DNA of 64,000 bases from assembly GCA_030737835.1 (NCBI GenBank), contig CM060857.1, positions 5,024,746-5,088,745 on the forward strand, given 5' to 3'. Of this stretch, positions 22,589 to 33,658 are shown piece by piece. Within the stretch, counting starts at the first letter, position 1; each line of letters starts with the position of its first letter. The position numbers were made by a program, and so were the translations under genes. Origin of the DNA: Acorus gramineus. Taxonomy: Eukaryota; Streptophyta; Magnoliopsida; Acorales; Acoraceae. The notes beneath the pieces are model-generated. The model saw only the letters and a list, made by a program, of their open reading frames with translations. It ran no database searches and was not told where the DNA came from.

Positions 22589-23959
22589 CTAGGAAGGGAA
22601 AAGATGCGGATATGCACCACGCATGGCGTCCTCGCGCTCCCAAGTGGCCTCGGCACCAGAACGGTGCTGCCATCGCACCTTAACCAGCTGGACGGTCTTG
22701 GTGCGGAGCCTCTTCTCGCGTCGGTCCAGGATCTCGATCGACTGCTCCACGAATGACAAGTCCGGCTCGAAGACGAGCGGCTCGAACGGAATGACGTGAG
22801 CAGGATCGTGGACGTAACGCCTCAGCTGCGAGACATGGAAGACGTCATGGGCCTGAGCCAACTGTGGGGGCAGGGCTATGCGATAGGCCACCTCTCCAAC
22901 CCGCTCGAGGATGAGAAACGGCCCAATGAAACGCGGACTCAGCTTGCCCCGCACACCGAAACGGAAGATGCCCTTCATCGGGGACACCTTCAGGAAAACA
23001 TGGTCACCAACCTCGAAGGCGAGCTCACGGCGATGACGATCGGCGTAGCTCTTCTGACAGCTCTGGGCGACTCGGATACGCTCACGAATCGTCTTGACCA
23101 TCTCTGAGGTCTGGTGGATGATCTCTGGTCCCTCCAACTGGCGCTCTCTGACCTCGTCCCAACACAAGGGGGACCTGCAACTACGGCCATAGAGCGCTTC
23201 ATATGGTGCCATCCGGATACTCGAGTGGTAGCTGTTGTTGTAGGCAAACTCCACCAACGGAAGATGCCTCTCCCAACTGCCCCCAAAGTCGAGAACGCAA
23301 GCTCGCAGCATGTCCTCCAAGGTCTGAATCGTCCTCTCTGACTGGCCGTCCGTCTGCGGATGAAACGCTGTACTGAAGTGGAGGTTCGTACCAAGGGCGT
23401 GCTGAAGGCTACGCCAGAACCTCGAAGTAAATCTCGCGTCTCTATCAGAAATGATGCTGACGGGAGTGCCATGGAGACGAACAATCTCGGAGACAAACAA
23501 CTGCGCCAGGGTGTCCAGAGAATCGGTGAGTCGAATGGGGAGGAAATGAGCGGACTTAGTCAGTCGGTCGACGATTACCCAGATGGCATCGCGACCCGAA
23601 CGTGACCTCGACAAGCCCGAAACGAAGTCCATGGTGATCTGCTCCCACTTCCACTGAGGAATCTCAATGGACTGCAGCTTCCCCGCAGGACACTGATGTT
23701 CCGACTTCACCTGCTGGCATACCAAGCAACGGGCAACGAAACGGCCAATATCCGCCTTCATCCCGCACCACCAGTAGCCACGACGAAGGCCCCTGTACAT
23801 CTTCGTGCCACCAGGATGCACTGTGTACCTCGAACGATGGGCCTCGTCCAAGATCTTCTGCTTCAACTCTGCGTCGTCAAGAATGCATACTCGACCTCTG
23901 AACCGCAGGATTCCGTCCTCGCGAATCTGGTAGTCCGGACGCTCGCCCCGGGCGACGCC
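22589..23959 (-). pseudogene. Integrase and chromodomain-like tail of element B
   Basis: On the minus strand the frame is continuous with the RNase H. The zinc-binding part is [17 protein letters not shown] plus CLVCQQVK. The catalytic core has MDFVSGLSRSR, ISDRDARF and TDGQSERTIQTLEDML. GPFLILERVGEVAYRIALP and the chromodomain-like EILDRREKRLRTKTVQLVKV and EATWEREDAM...YPHLFPS end at 22589. No stop or frameshift was seen in this part. It is a dead copy because the upstream polyprotein is broken. Confidence 0.93.
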
Positions 23960-26181
23960 TTCAGAGAGGACTAGAAAGTGAGGATCCTGCCCCTGAGCCG
24001 TGCGGATCTCGTCGAGAAGAACGGGCTGCACCACTAGCCTGGCCAAAAAGCCACCCGCAGGTGTCTCTTGAACGTTGATCCAGCAAGCGGCCTCCTCCAG
24101 AAGCCTCCAACGACGTACAGACAAGTGGGCGACCATGCCCAAGGGCTGCCTACTGAGAGCATCGGCCACGACATTCGCCTTACCCGGATGGTAAGCGATG
24201 TCACAATCATAGTCCTTCAGGAACTCGACCCAACGTCTCTGACGCATGTTGAGCTCCGGCTGGGACTGCAAGTAAGTCAAGCTCTTGTGATCAGTGAAGA
24301 GCTCAAACTCCTCGCCATAGAGGTAGTGCCTCCACATCTTCAGCGCAAAGATGATCGCTGCTAACTCTAAGTCGTGGGTGGGGTAATTCTGCTCATGGGG
24401 CTTCAACTGACGTGACGCGTAAGCCACAACCTTACCGTACTGCATCAGGACGCAACCCACACCCAGCCGCGATGCATCGGAGTAGACTGCGAATCCACCA
24501 CTCCCAGACGGAATGGTAAGAACTGGCGCTGAGGTGAGCCTTCGCTTCAACTCCAGGAAGCTCTCCTCGCAAGCTGGGACCACTCGAACCGGACATCCTT
24601 CCGAGTGAGGCGGGTCAGAGGAACAGCTATCTTCGAGAAACCCTCGACAAACCTTCGATAATAACCCGCTAAACCCAGGAAGCTCCGAATCTCTGTGGGG
24701 TTCGACGGTCGACGCCAATTCGACACGGCGAGCGTCTTGTCCGGGTCCACAGATATACCCTCGCCAGAAATCACGTGGCCTAGAAGGGCCATACGCTCCA
24801 ACCAAAACTCGCACTTACTATACTTGGTGAACAACTGATGTCGGGCCAAAGTCTCCAAGACAGTGCGGAGATGGTCAGCGTGCTCCTCAAGACTCCTCGA
24901 GTACACCAGAATATCATCGATGAAGACTACTACGAAGGAGTCGAGGAAGGGCCGAAACACCCGGTTCATCAGATCCATGAAGGCTGCCGGCGCATTCGTC
25001 AACCCAAACGGCAGTACTCGAAACTCGTAGTGCCCATAACGGGTACGAAAGGCCGTCTTCGGAATGTCTGACTCCCAGATCTTCAGCTGATAGTAGCTCG
25101 AACGGAGATCGATCTTAGAAAAGACACGCGCTCCCTGGAGCTGGTCAAACAGATCGTCAATCCGTGGCAAGGGGTACTTGTTCTTCACAGTCCGCTTGTT
25201 CAGCTGCCTGTAGTCAATACAAAGACGCAGCGAACCGTCCTTCTTACGAACAAACAAAACAGGGGCTCCCCACAGAGAAACACTCGGACGTGCGAAGCCC
25301 TTCTCAAGCAACTCCTCCAACTGCTCCTTGAGCACCTTCAGCTCTGCTGGGGCCATCCGGTACGGAGCTCTCGAAATCGGCTCGGTCCCCGGAATTAGAT
25401 TAATCTCAAACTCGATCGCGCGATCCGACGGTAATCCCGGAAGATCATCGGGAAAAACCTCTGGATATTCTGCCACGATCGGAGTCTGACTGATATCTGC
25501 CCGCAGTGGTGCGTCCTCCTCAGCAATATACGCCAGAAAGCCCTCACATCCTCCCTGAAGGAGTCTCCACGCCTGGATAGATGACACGAACCCCAAAGGG
25601 GCTATGTCACGATCGCCCACGAACTAGAAAGATCTCCGACCCGGAAGGTGGAAAGACACCGACTTCGCAAAACAGTCGATGCTGGCGTGACTAGCTGAGA
25701 GCCAATCCATTCCCAGGATGGCATCGAAGTCCGTCATGGCGAGCTCTACCAACTCTACTGGAAACTCATGCTCCGCAATCACCACGGTACACCCTCGGTA
25801 AACAGAACGGAGGAGAATACGGTCTCCGACGGGCAATGATATCTCCAGCATAACATCAAGAGGGGCGGACGCCACGCCCATCCGTCTCGCAAAAACGGGA
25901 GACACGAACGAGTGCGTGGCTCCGGAATCAAATAACACATATGCAGGGAGCTGGGAGATCAAAACAATACCTCGGACCACGCTACCCGAAGCCTGCGCCT
26001 CCTTGGCTGAAAGTGCTGCAACTCGACCCTGAACAAACTGCGGCTGAGGAGCAGGGGCACGCCTCGCAGGCTGCACTGGCTGCCTCCTCTGGTCAACTCG
26101 GCCACCCTGTGGCTGCTGCTGCTGACGTTGTGGCTGCTGCTGCTGGCGTGGCTGCTGCTGCTGCTGCGGGTGCAGCACACG
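23960..26181 (-). pseudogene. Protease, reverse transcriptase and RNase H of element B
   Basis: The protease has VLFDSGATHSFVS (about 25910-25945) and ILGMDWLSASH (about 25700). A TAG at 25624-25626 replaces the CAG (Gln) of A just after GRRSF. The RT domain follows in the same frame: [35 protein letters not shown] (Ser where A has Gly), [12 protein letters not shown] and catalytic FIDDILVYS (from about 24925 leftward). One base is missing near 24575 (tcccagcttgc versus tcccctgcttgc in A), shifting the frame between RT and RNase H. RNase H then reads [17 protein letters not shown], with Ser replacing the Thr of the usual TDAS, then [10 protein letters not shown] and DALSRQ. Confidence 0.92.
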
Positions 26182-27354
26182 GGGTCGGCCAGCATCAGGG
26201 CAATTATATAAAATATGCCCGACGCGCTGACAATGGTAACAGCGCCGCCTCTCCGGTTGCCTGGCCTGGACTGGTACTGCCGCAATGGGTGCTGGACCTC
26301 ACGCTGGCACCACATCGACTGGAGTAGCGGCGGCCGCTGACTGATCAAAGCGGGGCCGCTTCTTCTTGCGATGTCCCTGGTCCTGGCTCCTGGGGGGCCT
26401 CTGGTCTGCAGAAGGGGTTGGAACCCCCAAAGGGACCCCAAGGTCTCGCTCGACTGTCTTCGCACGAGACACCAAGTCTGAGTACCTCGTGAACGCCTGA
26501 GAGGTGACATGCACCCGGATGGTGCTAATGAGACCCATCTCAAAACGACGGCATCGCGTCTCCTCATCCATCACCAAGGCGGGGGCGAACCTGGAAAGCC
26601 TCGTGAAGCGTGTGGAGTAGTCAGCGACTGACATGGAGCCCTGCGTCAGCTGCTCGAACTCTCGCATCACGATCTGGCGTGTCGAAAACGGGAAGTACTC
26701 CTCCAGGAAATACCTCCGGAACCCAGCCCATAGAAGTCGCTCCACTCCCTCGGGGATGTCCACCGACCGGGTAGCCCACCAGTCGGCGGCGCTACCCTTC
26801 AACAGGAAGGTGGCCAGGGAGACACGCTAGCGGTCCGTGCAGTGCATGGTCGAGAAGATCTTGTCTACCTCCATCAACCAACGCTCAGGGGCAAGGGGGT
26901 CCGCCGTCTGGCCATGGAACTCGGGAGGGTGGAGCTTCAGAAAGGCAGTGAGGCCACTCTGATGCACTCGTGCTGCAGCCTCTAGCTCCACCTCCCTCTC
27001 CAGGGGATCCTGAACTCCCACCACCAGAATCACCACGGGGACAGGGGGTACGTCGGGCACCACTAGTGGATCTGCCACCAAGGGGACCTGTGGCACTGCC
27101 TCGCGGGTCGCCTGCAGCTCCTGGATCTCTCGTGCCTGATCAGCTAACGCCCTAGTCTGGGCCTCCAGTGCCCTAGTCTGAGTCTCCACTAGATCTGCGA
27201 TACGAGCGTAAGCACGCTCCCATGCAGGAGGCTCCTGCGCCGGTCCTGGCCCCATAGCCGAGGACCCTCCAGTAGACTCCTCGCCTCTGGTAGGTCCGGG
27301 AACCTCCAAGGGCCGAGGGGGACCACGTCCACGCATTCCTCTGCGAGGAGGCAT
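26182..27354 (-). pseudogene. gag: gag of element B, broken by two stops
   Basis: It starts at MPPRRGMRGRGPPRPLEV (27354). The coiled-coil-like LVETQTRALEAQTRALADQA and the capsid core (FLKLHPPEFHGQTADPLAPE) are in one frame. A TAG at 26827-26829 (CAG in A) follows CTDR, and a TGA at 26299-26301 (CGA in A) follows VDVVPA. Beyond it the CCHC knuckle (CYHCQRVGHILYNC-like, about 26200-26245) and Gln-rich linker stay in frame. Unlike A, B lacks the frameshift near codon 107 and reads through into the protease linker. Both stops are C-to-T changes at CHG or CG sites. Confidence 0.92.
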
Positions 27355-27450
27355 ATCAGCAACCTAAGAAAACAGACACTAGGATCAGAATACTCATATA
27401 GAAATCCTAGGACTCATCTCTAAGAAAACAATTGGCTCTGACAGGACCAG

Positions 27451-27462
27451 GCTCTGATACCA
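27451..27462 (-). other. Primer-binding site of B (initiator Met tRNA)
   Basis: gctctgatacca on the plus strand is the complement of tggtatcagagc. It lies 5 nt inside the 5' LTR of B. Confidence 0.93.
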
Positions 27463-27467
27463 ACTTT

Positions 27468-30007
27468 TGTCACGCCCCAGAGCGGCCGTCCCCGATACGT
27501 GGCAAATATATATAATATCAGCAGTCTATACAGGAGATCAATAAAATACTCTAAACAACATCGAAAATGACAACACAGACAATAATGTAGCTGACATAAT
27601 ATATACAAATAGCGGAAGCTTAAACGACTGAGTCTGTAATTGAAGGACATATTACAGACCCGAATACATAATCAACTGTCCTGTGAGAGCCAATATACAC
27701 AATGACATCCAAATATTTGCCCAAGCACGGATAACAATACATACAATCAAGAAGGGGATGCTGATGGCCTCTCACTCGCAGAACCCAAAACGTGACGCTG
27801 CTCCGCTACTGCTGTGGTGCCTCGGGGAGCTCCTCCTTCAGATCCGACTCAGATATAACTGGAGGAAAAGAATATGCGAGGGGTGAGCCACACGCTCAGT
27901 GAATAGCACAATCAATGCATCACAATTCATATTAACCTTAAATAATTTATAGTCCCTAAAACGGGAGCAACTACACATTCTAGTGGGTCGTTTCATCGCC
28001 AACCCACCCCCCCCCTCACCCTCACCCTTTAAGGGGTGACATGGGCCTCTTGGGGCATACTAGACCGCTCTCCACCCCTGGTCCACCCGGTAGCCTCTCC
28101 CACACTCCGTAGCCTCTACCTGGTATACTCCCACGATCAGCACAGTCCGACGCATCGGAGGTACCTACAGATGGGAGCCCTCTATCAGGTCAGCTTTCCA
28201 ACGCCGGGGAGTCCCTACATCGGATCCAACCAAAAGGAGAAGACAGCCTACTCACACGGATACGATCCTCTTGGATCCGTCAACACCGATTTGTAACACT
28301 AATAATGTCATGAATTCTCAAGAATTCCTCCAGGGCGCATAACTAAGATGCGGAGAAACATATATTATAACAACAAGGTTATAATATTCTCTAAGGCATG
28401 CTTATAACAATATGCTCTCATTTTGATTTAATTAGATTAAACTAGATGGGAACATACATAGTTCGGGCTTTCCAATCAAGGGACATGGTGTCTAGGCATG
28501 CATAGGCCTCTATACATGATATAAGGGTGCATATCCCTAGCATACAAAGTCTAATGTGGCATGGCTACATCATATTAATCATGCATTGCATAGTTTTACA
28601 TTTATCACAAGTTAATACATAATTATGGTGCCCCAGGGGAGGGCAATGCACGCCTACGTGCATCGAACGCCTCCCTACTGGGTTGGATTGTCCCACTCAC
28701 CGAAACCCGGGTCGTTGTGTGACCGTCCGTCAAGATCTGCAAGACATGAGCATTCAATATGGTGAGTAAACTACACAAATACATAAGAAATTTACTAGAA
28801 ATACCCAATACTCGGACAAGCATGCATACGGACCCGCACGCATGCGAGCACGCGCGTACGCACGCGAGTCCCTTCCACCCACCCGAACCCTCGGGCAGCC
28901 ATACGCATGGCCCCCCGCACGCGCACGCATGAATGCGCACGCACGCATGCGCCCCAGCGCCCCTGGCGCACTGTCGCGCCCCTGCCCGCGTGCCCAGACG
29001 CATTGCCACCCGCGCGCGCACGCTCGCGCACGCCCGCGAGCACCGCGTGTCCAGCCCAGCGCGTACCCGCGCGCACCGCGCGCGCGTCTGCGCGTACGCG
29101 TGCGCGCGCCAGCGCCCGACTACGCGCGTAGACGCGCGCCCCTTCCACCCCCTCCTCAGCCCACCCACACCCCCTAACACCTATGCATAGCATGCATAAC
29201 CATTTAAATACCCTAATCAATCATCTAAACAAGCATAGGGAGGAGAAGGACTTACCAACAAGGAGGGAAAGGAAAAGGGAGGAAACTCGGGTGCCCTTTG
29301 CGCACCAACCCGCCACAACCGCCACCACCAAGACCACCACTACCTCAGCCACTCTCAAGGCCTAAAATGGCTGAAAACAGAGGTGGGGGAAAGCCATGAG
29401 AGGGAGGTAGAGAAAGGGGAAATCAAAACAAAAACCATACAAGGGTAGATCACACCCTTACCTTCCTTTTTCCCTTCTAGGGTTTTCTTCTTCTTCTTCT
29501 TCTACAACCTCTAATGGCCAAAAGAAAGAAGAGGGAGTGATGGATTTGTGTGTGAGAGAGAGAGAGATGGGGAAGAAAAGTGGGCGCCCAACACTAGTGA
29601 CACACACACACACACTCACTCACACACTTGGAACAATTGGTTTTGGTGGGGATTGACTTGAGTCAACCCAACCACACAAAAAAACAAAAGGATTTGACCA
29701 AGTCAATGGTCAAATTTGACTTGGTCAAGTCTCCCCTTTGACATTCCCACTCGGTCAAAACCCGGATACGATTCGGAACTGCCAAATTCTGAAACGTTAC
29801 CGGAATTCGATGAAACTTTTGTGAGTGGTTTGAAATGGCACCAGGACACATAATGTGCAGTTAGATTTTCAATCGAAGTTCTCGAGCTCATGCAGATAGC
29901 TAAAAGTCCAAAATTTTAGCGGTTCCGATCGAAAAAAGAAAAAGTTGAAAAACTGCCAGAAATGTTCCAAAGGTGACCAGAAGGCTAAAAGTGACATATA
30001 TATAACA
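27468..30007 (-). mobile_element. 5' LTR of B (2540 bp, intact)
   Basis: TG...CA bounded, and collinear with 9545-22540 minus the A insertion. It carries a hairpin at 28637-28675, the 36-nt block at 28696-28731, the GC-rich tract at about 28810-29150 and the unoccupied A target (ctaaaatgg) at about 29362. It provides the pre-insertion reference. Confidence 0.94.
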
Positions 30008-31149
30008 CGCCCGACCGCTTACTAGGACATGGTTGTGATCGCCACTTGTTTTCCTTAAAAGCAAGAAAAGTGGTATTGTTCTTCTGTTACTCGCCTTTGT
30101 TGAGAAATGGTGGATTCTCTTCACGTTGACGTAATCGACCAAAATGATTAAGATTTGGTTAGAACAAGGGTGTAGTAATTGTTCTACAATAAAAAGTAAA
30201 ACGAAATTAAATATGAATCTTGAACACGCATCATAGGGATTAGCAAGGTTTTACTAGCCCCTGCCCAAAAAAGATTAAATCCCTTTAAAATGAAATGAAA
30301 AATGGGTTTGGATTGATTCACTTAACTAAATAATGCAAATGTGATTAGCTAGTAAATGAAAATAAAAAAAATAAAAACAAGTTAACAACAGAGAAAGCAC
30401 CCTGTTTTTGTGGTAGTGTATAAGTTTGTTTATAAATTTCTTTCTTCCTTCTCTGTTCCCTCTCTCTCTCTCTCTCTCTCACACACACAACACACACAAG
30501 CAAAAAATAACTTTTTCCTTTACCTCCAAACAGCTTGGATTCCTCTTTAACAAAACAGCCAGTCTCCCTCTTTTATACTCCCTTGAAAACCACCAATGCC
30601 CACTTTTTTTTTTTAGCACTCCCTCTCTCAATTCCCTCACTCCTCTCTTTTATACTCCCTTGAAAACCACCAATGCCCACTTTTTTTTTTTTAGCACTCC
30701 CTCTCTCAATCACCTCACTCCTCTCTCCCCTTTGAATGACCATCCGAAATGACCAACTATGCTTTCCTTTTACTCAGCCCCTAAGAAAATAAGCTAGCAT
30801 TTAATGCTCTTTCTTTGTTTTTTTGCTTTTGACTTTTTGAGTTTTGGTTGGCAATGTGTTTGTGTACTTGTGGAAGTGGTGTATGTTAGGAGTTGCATGC
30901 ATGGTGATTCATGTATGTATTATTTGAGTAGGTTGTAAAGGTTGGGTGGGTAATATGGTTGATTACTTGTGAGTGTGCATGAGAGGCATTGAAGTGTGTG
31001 TGTGTGTGTGATGCATATATTTATATAGATGCATGGCATTGGATTATACACTTGTGAAATCATAGCATAATAGAAAAATAACGCATTTGGAATAAGTATT
31101 GAGCTAATTCAGATATCGCTAAGGATAAGTAAATTGGATTCTAAACAAG
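30008..31149. other. Non-coding flank with simple repeats
   Basis: The first bases continue the DNA interrupted by B. The stretch is AT- and pyrimidine-rich, with (CT)n then (CA)n at about 30462-30500 and (GT)n at about 30991-31010. No gene is supported; short frames here are driven by composition. Confidence 0.5.
30571..30722 (+). repeat. 77-bp tandem duplication
   Basis: Two units begin ttttatactcccttgaaaac at 30571 and 30648. Each continues through accaatgcccac, a T run and agcactccctctctcaat. They differ at only a few sites, so the duplication is recent. Confidence 0.9.
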
Positions 31150-33658
31150 TTAAAATGGGGTATCTTCATATACTTCTATTAAGAGTAGAATCTTATGATC
31201 ACTCTGTACAATCTTGAGACCAAGGAAGTAGCGAACAGTACCGAGATATTTCATCTGAAACTATCCACTGACTTGATTCTTGACCAGAGCAGTACCGATG
31301 GAGTACCGAGATAATCATGTCATCGACATATAGAAGGATAACCCAGCCCTGCGATGAGGATCGCACAAACATTGGGTGGTCTTGGAGGCTCTCAACAAAA
31401 CCAACTGCCACAATAATGCTGCGAAAACGCTCAAACCAGGCACGAAGTGCCTGTTTGAGACCATATATAGCCGTCGAAGACAACAAACATGCTGAGGAGG
31501 AGTGTTGAGACCTGGAGGTGGTTGCATATAGACAACCTCAGATAAGTCACCATGAAGAAAAATATTCTTCACGTCCATATGAAAGAGCGGCCAGTGACGA
31601 ACAATAGTAACAGCAAGGAGGGTGCAGACAATGGTCATTTGAGCAACAAGAGCAAAGGTCTCCTCATAGTTAATAACAAACTCCTGTGTGAAACCTCGGA
31701 CAACAAGACGAGCCTTATGGTGTTCAATGGATCCATCATGGCGACATTTGATCTTGGAGATCCATTTGCAGTTGATAAGTGTAACACCATCCGAAAGGGG
31801 AAAACATCCCAGGTCTGTGTTTGCTCAAACACCTGAAACCCCTCAGCCATGACTTGCTGCCAGTTAGGGTACTCGATTGTCCTGACAGATACTGACGGAT
31901 GCAAAATCAAACCAGGCAGATGGTCCAGAGTCATAACTGAATTGGGCAGGAGGATGACGCTCATGCTGAGGATAGCGGGATAGCGAGTCAAGGGACAAGA
32001 ATCCACAGCAGGGGGGAGCCACTTTAGGTGTGAAAGACTGAGTACTAGTGGATTCATCTGCAATAGGGACAAAAGGAGACACAATGGGAGGAGGAGGAGG
32101 AGGGGAGGACCAGAGGAGGTGTCTGCAGGAGTGATAAGAGGATACTCAGTGGTAGGGGAAGTCGGAGCATGCTCAAGCGCAATAGGTGACCCGCGAAGAG
32201 GTAGAGATTCAATAGGAGAGGTCTGAACAGGAGAAGTCACAGAAGGAGAGGACTTAATGGATGTAAAAGAAAAATAGGGAACATCTTCGACAGGTGAGTG
32301 ATCCAAAAATGACGTCCTACATGATCATATTAGCGATATCCCTTGTGTGCGAAACTAATCCCTAGGAATACACACTTGACAAACCAAACGGTCAACTTTG
32401 TGTGTTGATGAGGAGGGAGAAGCACAAAATAGGTACATCCAAATGTGCGAAGTCTGTTACAATTAGGTTTGGAGTATAGGCACTGATGAGGAGTCAGACC
32501 AGAAAGGAGTGAGGAGGGAGTGATATTGATAAGATGAACAGAGAGAACAACAGCTTCAACCCAGAATGTGCTGGGGACTGAAGAAGAAAGAAAGAGGGCA
32601 CGAGTCGTCTCTAGAATATGACGATATTTTCTTTCAGCATCACCATTCTACTCATGAGTATAGGGGCAAGATTGCTGAAAGAGAGTGCCATGAAAATGAA
32701 GAAGAGAATGCATTGTGAAGGAGATATATTCACGAGCACAATCAGACTTGAAAGTTTGATACGAGTCTGAAACTGGGTGTGAATCATAGTGATGAAGATC
32801 TCATATATCTTTGGGATCTCATATCGATGACTCAATAAATAAATCCAATTAAAGCAAGAATAGTCATCAATAAAACTGTTATAATACAAAAATCACTCTT
32901 AGATGTGATATGAGAAGGACCTCAGATTTGAGAATGAACTAGCTCAAATGGACTAGAGGATTGATGATTACTAGTATGAAAAGGAGTAGCAGCAAGTTTG
33001 GCTAGTTTACAGCCTTTACAAACAGAAAGAGGAGAAATAGAAGCATGACCTAAATCACCAAACTGTATAAGGTCTTTAAGACGAGGCTCAGAAACATGAC
33101 CTAACCTTTTATGCCATAAGTCGGTATCAGATGTGACAGTGCCACAAAAAACAGAGGGATCAGGTATAGAAGATGAAGATACTCCATATAATATAATCCA
33201 CCAATTCTACGATCAACGTCAATCCTCTGCCATGAACGTGGATTTTGGACAAAACACCCAGAAGAGGTAAAGGTAACAGTGAATCCAGAATCACATAATC
33301 GACTAATAGAGACAAGATTCATGCGAAGTTGAGGACCATGCAAAACAAATGATAAGAAAGTCGACAAATATGGTCAAAGATGGTGGTGATCGATCCACAC
33401 TGCGTGATGAACAAAAAAGAGCCATTAGCAGTATGAATCGTAGGTAGGTGGGAGGGTGCATATGAGCATGTAGTGAGGACACAACTATCAGGGATCATGT
33501 AATGTGAAGCATCCAAATAAAAAATCCAATAAACAAGAGTACCCGTAGTAGAAGACAAGGCCAAGGAAGTAGAAGAACCAGAAAGAGACTGTTGCATAAT
33601 GTGGTGGTCTAAGCGCTGACTAATCTGGACAAGCTGATCCGAGTGTGGCTGAACTGGG
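31150..33658 (-). pseudogene. Decayed Ty1/copia pol (protease to reverse transcriptase)
   Basis: Minus-strand fragments in copia order, right to left. A degenerate protease region reads WIFYLDASHYMIPDS (about 33490-33535; the usual D-S-G is altered). A pre-integrase segment with LVSISRLCDSGF follows (about 33260-33320), then integrase pieces (FIDDYSCFNWIYLL, about 32840-32880; further core missing or shifted), a Pro/Ser-rich linker (31900-32300), then RT with WQQVMAEGF (about 31850), FHMDVKNIFLHGDLSEVVYM (about 31530-31590) and LLYVDDMII (about 31310-31335; YVDD intact). The frame then shifts into FQMKYLGTVRYFLGLKIV (about 31200-31245). RNase H and the left LTR are missing. Multiple stops and shifts mark it as old. 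It continues at 36435 beyond a solo LTR. Confidence 0.85.

Larger units (their letters stand above)
9540..30012 (-). mobile_element. Full-length chromovirus 'B' with target duplications
   Basis: The element runs from 9545 (tgtcacgcc) to 30007 (tataaca) and is flanked by a perfect 5-bp duplication CGCCC (9540-9544 and 30008-30012). Read on the minus strand it has a 5' LTR (27468-30007, 2540 bp), a primer site complementary to initiator-Met tRNA, gag-pol, a polypurine tract and a 3' LTR (9545-22540, 2537 bp once nested element A and its duplicated AAAAT are removed). The near-equal LTR lengths suggest a fairly recent insertion. Coding order with integrase last and a chromodomain-like end places it among Ty3/gypsy chromoviruses, most like Tekay/Del. 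Confidence 0.95.

Noticed and set aside
22589..27354. Two separate functional chromovirus polyproteins (A and B) able to support transposition
   Set aside because: Each has frameshifts and stops confirmed by comparing A with B. They are annotated as pseudogenes.
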